From: an uncultured Pelagibacteraceae bacterium
GTDB taxonomy: Bacteria; Pseudomonadota; Alphaproteobacteria; Pelagibacterales; Pelagibacteraceae
Length of the DNA stretch: 64,000 nucleotides
Assembly (NCBI GenBank): GCA_902546765.1
Contig: CACCLG010000004.1
Span: 1-64,000 of the forward strand
Reading direction: 5' to 3'
Positions 18,440 through 27,059 of the stretch are shown here, piece after piece. The first letter of the stretch is position 1. Every line of letters begins with the position of its first letter. A model generated the notes under the pieces. That model was given only the letters and a program-made list of their open reading frames with translations, was not told the origin of the DNA and ran no database searches. The translations under genes and the position numbers were made by a program.

Positions 18440-19940
18440 AGTTTATAAAAATAAACAAAATTTAAAATTAAAAACTGCTAAATTAGCAGTTATAGATATA
18501 GGATCTAATTCAATTAGGATGCTGATTTATGAAGATTTTAGCTCTTCTCGTGTACCATTTTTTAATGAAAAAGCTGTTTGTGAACTTGGTAAAAATTTAG
18601 ATAAATCAAGAAGGCTTAATAAGTCAGGCGTTGATTATGCTCAAAAAGTTTTAAAAAGATTTTCGGAGATTTTAAATATTTCTAAAATTGATAATTTAAA
18701 AATAATAGCAACTGCTGTATTACGTGAGGCAACAGATGCAAAACCATTTGTAGAGTATGTAGAGAGCCTTTTTAAAAAAAAAATCGAAATTTTAAGTGGT
18801 GAGGAAGAAGCAATTTGTTCAGCAGAAGGAGTTAAAATTGGATTTGATAATGTTGATGGGTTAGTTGCAGATCTCGGTGGAGGTAGTTTAGAATTATCGA
18901 GAGTTGAAAACGGTATGATCACCAATAAAACATCTCTACCCTTAGGTGTTTTAAGATTAATTAATAATCCAATTGTAAAAAAGAGAAACCTTTACAAATA
19001 TGTAAAAAAACTTTTGAGAGAGGAGAAATGGTTATCTAAAAAAAAATTTGAAAATCTTTATTTAGTTGGCGGAACATGGCGAGCTTTATTTAAACTTCAT
19101 CTTTTTCAAAACAAACACCCTGTCCACATAATCCATCAATATTCAGTAAATTATGAAGATTTATCATTATTTGTGGAAAAAATTTCTTCATTCAATAAAG
19201 CAAAATTAAAAACAGTTGAATATATATCTAAATCTAGAACTCCCTATCTACCTTATAGCTCCATTATTTTAAATGAGATCATGACAGTAACAAATCCAAA
19301 AAACATAATATGCTCTATAAGTGGTATCAGAGAGGGGTCTCTCGCAAAAGATTACTTTAAAGATATTGATAACTCTCAAGTTTTTGAAAAATCATTAGAA
19401 TACATTTCAAAAAAAAGAGGTGATTTGGGACTAACTTACAAAAAATATCACGAATTTATCAAACCTGTTTTTGATGGTAATGAACATTTTGATGAAAAAT
19501 TGCTTAACTTGGCTTGTGTTTTAAGTCATATGGATTGGGGACTTGGTGCTTTTCAAAAGGCAGAATTAGTTTTTCAAGAAACATTAAATACTCCTTTATT
19601 GAGACTTTCACATAAAGAAAGAATTCAAATAGCTCTTTCATGTTATTGGAGGTACTGTAGCATTAAATACAACCCTAAAATAGAATATTTGACTTTTTTA
19701 AATAATAATGAAATTTTTTCTAGTAAACAAGTTGGTGCAGCTTTAAGATTTGCTCACTCCCTAACATCTATTTCAACTATTTTTTTAGAGGAATTTAAAT
19801 TATATAAAAGAGGTAACTCTGTATTTTTAAAAATTCCATCACAACATCAAGAAATAATTTCCAAACAAGTTACAAAAAGATTTAAAGCTCTTGCGCGAGA
19901 ATTATTTTTAGAGCCGAGAGTAATTTACTCAAATAATTAA
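18429..19940 (+). CDS. ppx: Exopolyphosphatase/GppA phosphatase family
   Basis: AVIDIGSNSIRMLIYE, ATAVLREATDA, DLGGGSLELSRVENG; GTG start overlapping ppk. Confidence 0.9.
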   Translation: MEIKVYKNKQNLKLKTAKLAVIDIGSNSIRMLIYEDFSSSRVPFFNEKAVCELGKNLDKSRRLNKSGVDYAQKVLKRFSEILNISKIDNLKIIATAVLREATDAKPFVEYVESLFKKKIEILSGEEEAICSAEGVKIGFDNVDGLVADLGGGSLELSRVENGMITNKTSLPLGVLRLINNPIVKKRNLYKYVKKLLREEKWLSKKKFENLYLVGGTWRALFKLHLFQNKHPVHIIHQYSVNYEDLSLFVEKISSFNKAKLKTVEYISKSRTPYLPYSSIILNEIMTVTNPKNIICSISGIREGSLAKDYFKDIDNSQVFEKSLEYISKKRGDLGLTYKKYHEFIKPVFDGNEHFDEKLLNLACVLSHMDWGLGAFQKAELVFQETLNTPLLRLSHKERIQIALSCYWRYCSIKYNPKIEYLTFLNNNEIFSSKQVGAALRFAHSLTSISTIFLEEFKLYKRGNSVFLKIPSQHQEIISKQVTKRFKALARELFLEPRVIYSNN

Positions 19941-20082
19941 AATTTAATTTAATCTATTACAACTTATAAGTTAGTGGCGTTACTCCCATAATAAATTTTT
20001 AATTTTATTGAAATATATCATTAATCCAAATGTCATATTTTTATGTTAGGTTTAGAATTGGTTAATTAACAATAGACCCTTG

Positions 20083-20118
20083 AAATACGCTCGATAATTT
20101 ATCGAGCGTATTTTTTTT
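20083..20118. terminator. Strong rho-independent terminator between ppx and convergent Nudix gene
   Basis: Perfect 13-bp stem AAATACGCTCGAT / ATCGAGCGTATTT, AATTT loop, poly-T tail. Confidence 0.88.
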
Positions 20119-20587
20119 TATAAAATAAAAACATACCGATATGAGAAGCATTATTAAATTTGCCATTCTTAACTAATTTAATTATTTGTTGATCTGAAAC
20201 TAAGTGTATTTTTATTCCTTTTTCAGGCTTTGAAATTTTAATAAGATTATTACAAAAAAAACCAGTAATTTTAGTGGTGAGTCGACCTGGCTCAGAATAA
20301 AACGAGGTAATTTTTCTCAATTTATTTCTTGATTTATATCCCGTTTCTTCAATTAATTCTTTTTTAGCAGATATTAAGGCTGTTTCATGTTTTTCAATGA
20401 TACCAGATGGAAACTCAAAATTAATTTGATTTATAGGAATTTTTTTTTGTGAAACCAAAATATACTTGTTTTTAATTTTAGGTATTACAATTGAAAGATT
20501 TGGAGTTTTAAAAAAATGATAAAATTCATTTTTTTTAAATTTTTTATTAATTAATTTAATATTGTTTGTTAGTCTTAAATTTTTCAA
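20099..20587 (-). CDS. Nudix hydrolase
   Basis: Nudix box GIIEKHETALISAKKELIEETGY; probable TTG start overlapping the TGA of the upstream aquaporin gene. Confidence 0.75.
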   Translation of the reverse strand: MKNLRLTNNIKLINKKFKKNEFYHFFKTPNLSIVIPKIKNKYILVSQKKIPINQINFEFPSGIIEKHETALISAKKELIEETGYKSRNKLRKITSFYSEPGRLTTKITGFFCNNLIKISKPEKGIKIHLVSDQQIIKLVKNGKFNNASHIGMFLFYKKKYAR

Positions 20588-21243
20588 TTTTTTTCTAAGA
20601 ATAATTTTTTTGCAATATAAACAGCAATTACCATACCAATTAGTTCTGCAACTATATAAAAAGGAGTGTTTAAATAACTTATACCAGTAAAGGACTCCGT
20701 GAATGTTCTTGCTATTGCAACAGCAGGATTTGCAAAAGAAGTTGAAGAGGTAAACCAATAACCAGCTGTAATATATAACCCAACAGATGCAGCTACAGTA
20801 ATTTTACCTGACTTCATGGATCCAAAAATAATGATTATTAGTCCTAATGTTGCAACAATTTCTGATACAAAAATATAGATACCATCTCTTGATTTTGTCG
20901 ATAATTCAAAAATCTGATGTTCAAAAAAGAAATTAGCTAATGCTACACCTAGTAAACATCCAAGTATCTGAGCGGAAATATAAAAGGGTAGAAGTTTTTT
21001 TTTTAACTTTCCTGTAATTGTCATAGCAATACTTACAAATGGATTGAAATGAGCCCCGGATACATCAGCAAATACTGTTATTAGCACAAACAAACCAGCT
21101 CCAGTTGCTATAGTATTTGCAATTAGCATTACCGCTGTATCATTGGTCATATTTTCTGCCATTAAACCTGATCCAACTATGATCATTACGAGAAAGCAAC
21201 TTCCAATAAATTCTGAAAGAAAATATTTATTTTTATTTTTCAT
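20584..21243 (-). CDS. MIP/aquaglyceroporin family channel
   Basis: First NPF/NPA-type motif AHFNPFVSIAM, second SFANPAVAIARTFT; six TM; next to ArsC. Confidence 0.9.
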   Translation of the reverse strand: MKNKNKYFLSEFIGSCFLVMIIVGSGLMAENMTNDTAVMLIANTIATGAGLFVLITVFADVSGAHFNPFVSIAMTITGKLKKKLLPFYISAQILGCLLGVALANFFFEHQIFELSTKSRDGIYIFVSEIVATLGLIIIIFGSMKSGKITVAASVGLYITAGYWFTSSTSFANPAVAIARTFTESFTGISYLNTPFYIVAELIGMVIAVYIAKKLFLEKN

Positions 21244-21664
21244 CTAGCCAATCTTTAATTTTATTACTTATAACATTGAAAGTGTTTCTAATGATTATTT
21301 GCTTTTCTTCATCATTTGCATTTTGAAGTTTTTTTACTGGATCTTCAATATCCCAGTGTATAATTTGATTTTTATCAGGCCAAATAGGACATACCTCATT
21401 ATTTGCGTTGTTGCATACTGTTATTACATGATCCATTTTTATTTCTTTATTGATAAATTCTTCAAAGTTTTTAGAACTATAATTAGTTAAATCATAACTT
21501 TTATTTTTCTCTAAAAAATTTTTTACATCTTCATTGATTTTTCCAGATGGATTACTACCAGCACTAAAAGCATTAAATTTATTTGAGTATTCATTATTAA
21601 TAATACTCTCAGCAATAATGCTTCTCGCTGAATTTCCTGTGCATACAAATAAAATATTTTTCAT
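21233..21664 (-). CDS. arsC: Arsenate reductase (LMW-phosphatase type)
   Basis: FVCTGNSARSIIAES, CNNANNEVCPIWP, HWDIEDP. Confidence 0.87.
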   Translation of the reverse strand: MKNILFVCTGNSARSIIAESIINNEYSNKFNAFSAGSNPSGKINEDVKNFLEKNKSYDLTNYSSKNFEEFINKEIKMDHVITVCNNANNEVCPIWPDKNQIIHWDIEDPVKKLQNANDEEKQIIIRNTFNVISNKIKDWLDEK

Positions 21665-21885
21665 TAAAAAATAATTTTATAAATACCAATTACAAATAAA
21701 GGAATTTGTAATCCAAAATTTGTTAAAATCGCCTTATCTTTTGAGATGAAACCTGCAATCGTCCAACCGACTACACCAAGACCATGAAAATATATATTTA
21801 TCGGATATATATTTAAATTTGTTAATAATATTCCAATTAGAACTAAAAAGGTACTTATCCACTTAAGATATTTTTTTAAAAACAT
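21664..21885 (-). CDS. Small membrane protein, hypothetical
   Basis: 73 aa, two hydrophobic segments; abuts arsC. Confidence 0.6.
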   Translation of the reverse strand: MFLKKYLKWISTFLVLIGILLTNLNIYPINIYFHGLGVVGWTIAGFISKDKAILTNFGLQIPLFVIGIYKIIF

Positions 21886-21944
21886 ATAACTCCTTTCGTA
21901 TTACTTATGACACTTATGTTAAAGATTTGTTAAATATGTTAACT

Positions 21945-22223
21945 TTATAAGAAATTAACTATGTATCTATGGATAAAATATCCACCGATTAGAAACATTA
22001 AACCTGCAATATAAATTATGAAAAAATTCATATTAAAAGATTTTGCAAAAAAGAAGGGCACAAAGAATAAGTAACTTGCTGGCACTGCAATAAATATACT
22101 TTTCGTAAACATTACTGTTTTTTCTGTATCATTGTGCTCATAATACGAAAACAGTATCGCTATTAGTGATACCAAAGGTAATGCTATAATAAATCCAGCC
22201 AGCTTAGGATTTTGACCAGCCAA
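21945..22223 (-). CDS. Small membrane protein (DUF3147-like), N-terminus apparently displaced by homopolymer frameshift
   Basis: Hydrophobic ORF GQNPKLAGFIIALPLVSLIAIL; coding-like sequence continues upstream of the ORF start to a poly-A(12) tract. Confidence 0.55.
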   Translation of the reverse strand: MAGQNPKLAGFIIALPLVSLIAILFSYYEHNDTEKTVMFTKSIFIAVPASYLFFVPFFFAKSFNMNFFIIYIAGLMFLIGGYFIHRYIVNFL

Positions 22224-22377
22224 CCAGCTCGAAAAAGCAACAATTAAACCTGCACCAACAACTTTTAAAAAAAAAAAATAACATTAATAATCCTTATTTA
22301 ATTTAATATAGAAATACGAAATAATATTAGCAACCTTAAAATTTTGCTAAAATATTTCTAAGTAAAGTAAAATATAA

Positions 22378-22971
22378 TTATTTATTTAATGCATCCTCAA
22401 GATAATCTAACCTGTCTTGACCCCAAAAAATCTCATTATTAAAGACATAAGTTGGGGCACCAAATACATCATTATCAACTGCATCTTTTGAATTTTTTTG
22501 GTACTTTAAGTTAACATCCTCACTTAACGCTACTTCTTTTATTTCTTTAAAATTTAAGGATAATTTTTCACAAATTTCCTTGAGGGTATTGTGATCAGAA
22601 ATATCTTTTTCTAAAGACCATAAACTTTTTTGACATTCAATTCCAAAATTAAGTTTATTTCCTTTTAAGTTTGAGGCTATCGCAAATTTTGCAGGTAGGT
22701 GTGGGTCTTTAGGTGGAAAAAACTTTGGTTGTTTATTTATTTTTAATCCATGTTTATTCGCAATTCTATCCAACTCCAATAGTCTATATTTTTGTCTAGC
22801 TGGGTGTCTTTTAGGAACTGGTAACCCCCCAGTATTTGGAAAAATTTCACCTATTAAATCAAAAGGTTTTTCTTGCACGTCTAAATCATATTTGGTGACA
22901 AGCTTTAAAAATCTTTCTGCTCCTAAATAACTAAATGGAGATAAAACACTAAAATAATAATCAATTTTCAT
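22378..22971 (-). CDS. 2-hydroxychromene-2-carboxylate isomerase (DsbA/GST-kappa family)
   Basis: IDYYFSVLSPFSYLGAERF, VFGAPTYVFNNEIFWGQDRLDYLE. Confidence 0.87.
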   Translation of the reverse strand: MKIDYYFSVLSPFSYLGAERFLKLVTKYDLDVQEKPFDLIGEIFPNTGGLPVPKRHPARQKYRLLELDRIANKHGLKINKQPKFFPPKDPHLPAKFAIASNLKGNKLNFGIECQKSLWSLEKDISDHNTLKEICEKLSLNFKEIKEVALSEDVNLKYQKNSKDAVDNDVFGAPTYVFNNEIFWGQDRLDYLEDALNK

Positions 22972-23374
22972 TATTTTTTATTTTATCGCATTTCTTGCAT
23001 AGACCAAAAAATTCCAAATTGTATTTATTATATCTCATCCCTTTATTGTCTTTGAAATCTTTTAAATGTTCAGACAATTTGTGGTCATGAATTTCAGTAA
23101 CATGTTCACATCCTTCACAAATTGAAAAAACTGTAGCTTTAGCAATTTGACATTTAGAATTTTTGCAAGCTATAAAAGCATTTCTACTTTCTATTTTATG
23201 TATCTTTCCAATTTCTACTAATTTGTCTAAAGCCCTATACACTTGTAAAGGTGCATTAATTCCTTTTTTTTGAACATTAAATAAAATTGAATATGCTTTT
23301 AATGGTTGAGAGGATTTTTCAATTATATCTAATATAATTTTTTGGTTTTTAGTTAGATTTTCTTGTTTTTGCAT
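22961..23374 (-). CDS. zur: Fur-family transcriptional regulator, zinc-responsive
   Basis: Fur/Zur fold with CEGCEHVTEIHDH and CKKC; adjacent to znuBC. Confidence 0.85.
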   Translation of the reverse strand: MQKQENLTKNQKIILDIIEKSSQPLKAYSILFNVQKKGINAPLQVYRALDKLVEIGKIHKIESRNAFIACKNSKCQIAKATVFSICEGCEHVTEIHDHKLSEHLKDFKDNKGMRYNKYNLEFFGLCKKCDKIKNNEN

Positions 23375-23398
23375 TCTATTATTTTTTACAACAATCCA

Positions 23399-24202
23399 TT
23401 AGTTTTTCAATTGTATCGTTTGTTTAATTTTTAATAGTGAAATTATGAACAACACTAAAGCAGCAGCAATTATTGATGGACCAGATGGAGTATTAAATTC
23501 TAAAGAGGAAAATAATCCTATAAATACAGATAATAATCCTCCAATTACTGAAAATATTACCATTTTTTGTGGGTTGTCTGAAAGATTTCTAGCCATAGCT
23601 GTGGGTATAATTAACATTCCTGTAATTAATAGAACTCCAACTAATTTAATTGAAATGGCAATTATTGCAGCCAATAAGATTGTAAACACTGCTTTTGCTC
23701 TATCTGGGTTAAGACCTTCTGCTTGTGCTAACTCATAATTTACAGTTGATGCGAATAAAGGTTTCCATATAAATCTTAAAACCAACAAAATTAAGGCTGC
23801 ACCGATCCATATAGTTAATAAATCTTTTTTGTTAACTGCTAATATATCTCCGAACAATAATCCCATAATGTCAAATCTAATAAAGGTTAAAAATCCAATC
23901 ACAACTAATCCAACTGCCAATGATGAGTGAGCTAACAGACCAAGCAAGGCATCACTTGGTAGATTAGTTTTTCTTTGTAGTTGTATTAAAATTAATGCAA
24001 TTACTGATGAAATTAAAAATATTGAAACAGCAATATTAAACTCTAAAGAATATGCAATTGTAACACCAAGTAAGGCTGAATGAGCAAGAGTATCCCCAAA
24101 ATAAGACAATCTCCTCCAAACAACAAAACAACCAAGAGGGCCCGCCACAAAAGCAATACCTATACCTGCAACCAATGCTCTTATAAAAAAATCATCAAAC
24201 AT
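23399..24202 (-). CDS. znuB: Zinc ABC transporter permease
   Basis: ABC-3 family (GDTLAHSALLGV, LLITGMLIIPTAMAR). Confidence 0.92.
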   Translation of the reverse strand: MFDDFFIRALVAGIGIAFVAGPLGCFVVWRRLSYFGDTLAHSALLGVTIAYSLEFNIAVSIFLISSVIALILIQLQRKTNLPSDALLGLLAHSSLAVGLVVIGFLTFIRFDIMGLLFGDILAVNKKDLLTIWIGAALILLVLRFIWKPLFASTVNYELAQAEGLNPDRAKAVFTILLAAIIAISIKLVGVLLITGMLIIPTAMARNLSDNPQKMVIFSVIGGLLSVFIGLFSSLEFNTPSGPSIIAAALVLFIISLLKIKQTIQLKN

Positions 24203-24203
24203 A

Positions 24204-24950
24204 TTAGTTTTTCTTTATATCCCCATCACTTGTATGAACATGATCGTGCTTGTGTTCATAAATTGATAGTGTTTGAGCGGCTTGTTCACCAAACAATGCT
24301 TTGTATTCGTTGTTTTTTGCAACTTCTTTTGGTGAACCTGAACAACAGACATGACCATTTAAACAAACAACATAATCTGTAGCACTCATTACAGTATGGA
24401 GATCATGTGATATTAATAATATACCGCAATTTAATTTTTCTGAAATTTCTTTAATTAATTCATACAGAACAATTTCTCCTGTAAAATCTACACCTTTAAC
24501 AGGCTCATCAAGCACTAACAATTCAGGTTTTTTTGATATAGCTCTTGCAAGTAGCACTCTTTGAAATTCTCCACCGGACAAATTTCCCAAACTTTTGTCC
24601 TTTAGATCAACTACACCAGTTAAGGATAGAGCTTCTTCCATTGTGTCTTCTTTAAGTTTATCAGTTAGAAGCATAAAGTCTCTAACTCTAAGGGGAAGTG
24701 TCCAATCTATTGATATTTTTTGAGGCACATACCCAATTTTATTTGTAAATTTTTCAACTTCACCTTCAATATTTTTTAATAATCCTAATGCAATTTTAGC
24801 AGTTGTACTTTTACCTGATCCATTAGGACCAATTAAAGTAACAATTTTTGCTTTTTCAACTTGAAGAGAAACACCTTGAACAAGCCACTTTTGGTTTTGT
24901 CTAAACCCAACATTATTTAACTTTACTAAAATATTATTTCCCATGCTCAT
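24204..24950 (-). CDS. znuC: Zinc ABC transporter ATP-binding protein, His-rich C-terminus
   Basis: GPNGSGKST, LSGGEFQRVLLARA, tail YEHKHDHVHTSDGD. Confidence 0.92.
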   Translation of the reverse strand: MSMGNNILVKLNNVGFRQNQKWLVQGVSLQVEKAKIVTLIGPNGSGKSTTAKIALGLLKNIEGEVEKFTNKIGYVPQKISIDWTLPLRVRDFMLLTDKLKEDTMEEALSLTGVVDLKDKSLGNLSGGEFQRVLLARAISKKPELLVLDEPVKGVDFTGEIVLYELIKEISEKLNCGILLISHDLHTVMSATDYVVCLNGHVCCSGSPKEVAKNNEYKALFGEQAAQTLSIYEHKHDHVHTSDGDIKKN

Positions 24951-24970
24951 TTATTCTCTTGACTTAGATA

Positions 24971-25003
24971 TGTTATATTATTACACAGCGTTATATTATA
25001 ACA
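24971..25003. promoter_or_regulatory. Tandem Zur-box-like operators in the znuC/znuA divergent promoter
   Basis: TGTTATATTATTACA (24971-24985) and CGTTATATTATAACA (24989-25003), near-palindromes 18 bp apart. Confidence 0.7.
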
Positions 25004-25023
25004 ATTAACAATAACAAAATATT

Positions 25024-26076
25024 ATGAAAAACCTAAAAAAAACATCAATAATCCTATCAATATTATCATTTTTAACTTTATTTACATCAGCAAATGCTGA
25101 AATTAAAGTTGTTGCATCAATAAAACCAATACACTCTTTAGCTAGTTATTTAATGGATGGAGTAGCTAAACCTGATTTAATAGTTGATGGATATGCTTCC
25201 CCGCATGGTTTTGCAATGAAACCATCACATGCAAAAATGCTACAAAATGCGGACATTGTTTTTTGGGTTGGTGAAGATTTAGAAAATTTTTTAGAAAAAC
25301 CACTTAATTCAATTGCTACAAAAGCTGAAAAAATTGAATTTATGGATTTGAAAGGTTTAGTTAAATTAAAATTCAGAGAGAGAAATATTTTTGATGATCA
25401 CGATGATCATGACCATGATGAACATGCAAAGAAAGATGATCACGATGATCATGACCATGATGAACATGCAAAGAAAGATGATCACGATGATCATGACCAT
25501 GATGAACATGCAAAGAAAGAGGATGGACATGACGATCACGACGATCATGATGGACATGAAGGACACCATCACGGTGAATTTGATCCGCACATTTGGTTAG
25601 ACCCAATTAATGCAAAAACTATTTTATTTGAAATGTCTAAGCACTTAATTGAAAATGATCCAAAAAATGAAGCTACTTACAGAGCTAATTTAAGTAAAGC
25701 TTATAAGGAAATTGACAAACTCACGGCTAATGTATCCTCTGAACTTACGAATAGTGTAGCCTCAATTGTATTTCATGATGCTTATCAATATTTTGAAAAA
25801 AGATTTGATGTAAATATTCTAGGAGCATTTACAGTAAATACAGATGTTTTGCCAGGTGCCGAACAACTTGCGGAAATACGAGAAATAATCGAGCATGATA
25901 AAGTTGCTTGTGTATTTTCAGAGCCCCAATTTAATCCCGATATCATTAAAGCAGTTGCTAAGGATATGAATATTAAAACCGGCGTGGTAGATCCTTTAGG
26001 AGCAACCTTAAATCCTGGAAAAGACTTATATTTTGATTTAATCAAAAATATGTCTAATTCCTTTAAAGGATGTTAA
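25024..26076 (+). CDS. znuA: Zinc ABC transporter substrate-binding protein with His/Asp-rich loop
   Basis: Signal peptide, VVASIKPIHSLASYLMDG, DPHIWLDPINAK, central HDDHDHDEH repeats. Confidence 0.94.
   Translation: MKNLKKTSIILSILSFLTLFTSANAEIKVVASIKPIHSLASYLMDGVAKPDLIVDGYASPHGFAMKPSHAKMLQNADIVFWVGEDLENFLEKPLNSIATKAEKIEFMDLKGLVKLKFRERNIFDDHDDHDHDEHAKKDDHDDHDHDEHAKKDDHDDHDHDEHAKKEDGHDDHDDHDGHEGHHHGEFDPHIWLDPINAKTILFEMSKHLIENDPKNEATYRANLSKAYKEIDKLTANVSSELTNSVASIVFHDAYQYFEKRFDVNILGAFTVNTDVLPGAEQLAEIREIIEHDKVACVFSEPQFNPDIIKAVAKDMNIKTGVVDPLGATLNPGKDLYFDLIKNMSNSFKGC
25393..25518 (+). repeat. 42-bp tandem repeat x3 within znuA
   Basis: Three identical copies of gatgatcacgatgatcatgaccatgatgaacatgcaaagaaa (DDHDDHDHDEHAKK). 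Confidence 0.95.
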
Positions 26077-26084
26077 TTTAATTA

Positions 26085-27059
26085 ATGGAAGCGAGTAATA
26101 AACAAGTACCAGTTACCGTTTTAACTGGTTTTCTTGGTGCAGGTAAAACTACTCTCTTAAATAGAATATTAACTGAACAGCATGGAAAAAAATATGCTGT
26201 AATAGTTAATGAATTTGGCGAACAAGGCATAGACAACGATCTTGTAGTTGACGCTGATGAAGAAGTTTTTGAGATGAACAATGGTTGCATATGTTGCACT
26301 GTTAGAGGTGACCTAATACGTATTTTAAGTGGACTCATGAAGCGAGCTGATAAACTTGATGCCATTATTGTAGAAACTACTGGATTAGCTGATCCAGCTC
26401 CTGTAGCACAAACATTTTTTGTGGACCAAGATGTTGCTGATCGTACGAAGTTAGATGCTATTGTTACTGTTGCTGATGCTGTTCATTTAAGTACACAATT
26501 AACAGATCATCATGAAGCAGAAGAACAAATTGCATTTGCAGATGTTGTATTATTAAACAAAATCGATCTTGTTGACGAAAGTGGTTTAAATATAGTTAAG
26601 GATAGAATTAAAAAAATAAATCCTTTTGCAAAAATCATCAATACAAAGAAATGTGGAGTGCCTCTTAATGAAATACTTGATCTTGATGCATTTAGTCTAA
26701 AACGTGTTTTAGATGTTGAGCCTGATTTTCTAACATCAGATCATGACCATGAACATGACGATGATGTAACTAGCTTGTCGTTTGTCACCGATACACCTTT
26801 GGACATGGAAAAATTTCAAGATTGGTTTAGCAAACTATTACAAACTAAGGGTCAGGATATATTAAGAACAAAAGGCATTCTTGACTTTAAGGGAGAAAGT
26901 GATCGATATGTATTTCAAGGTGTACATATGCTGATGGATGCTTCACCAATGGGTAAATGGCCTGAGGGAAAAGATCGTAGTTCACGTCTTGTATTTATTG
27001 GTCGAAATCTTGAAAATATGAACTTAAAAGAAGGATTCGAAAACTGTAAATCAGCATGA
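26085..27059 (+). CDS. COG0523/CobW-family GTPase (putative zinc chaperone)
   Basis: GFLGAGKTTLLNRIL, CXCC motif GCICCTVRGDL, His-rich DHDHEHDDD. Confidence 0.92.
   Translation: MEASNKQVPVTVLTGFLGAGKTTLLNRILTEQHGKKYAVIVNEFGEQGIDNDLVVDADEEVFEMNNGCICCTVRGDLIRILSGLMKRADKLDAIIVETTGLADPAPVAQTFFVDQDVADRTKLDAIVTVADAVHLSTQLTDHHEAEEQIAFADVVLLNKIDLVDESGLNIVKDRIKKINPFAKIINTKKCGVPLNEILDLDAFSLKRVLDVEPDFLTSDHDHEHDDDVTSLSFVTDTPLDMEKFQDWFSKLLQTKGQDILRTKGILDFKGESDRYVFQGVHMLMDASPMGKWPEGKDRSSRLVFIGRNLENMNLKEGFENCKSA

Noticed and set aside
20099-20758. Full-length 219-aa Nudix ORF from the upstream ATG
   Set aside because: The first ~57 residues overlap the aquaporin coding region in another frame and are Cys/aromatic-rich nonsense; the TTG near 20587 is a better start.
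25393-25518. Possible CRISPR-like repeat array
   Set aside because: The repeats are directly adjacent with no spacers and are coding in znuA; no cas genes are nearby.
25366-25606. Three ORFs (both strands) over the znuA repeat, rich in His/Met/Ile
   Set aside because: They are frame shadows of the 42-bp repeat within znuA; low-complexity and no independent start context.
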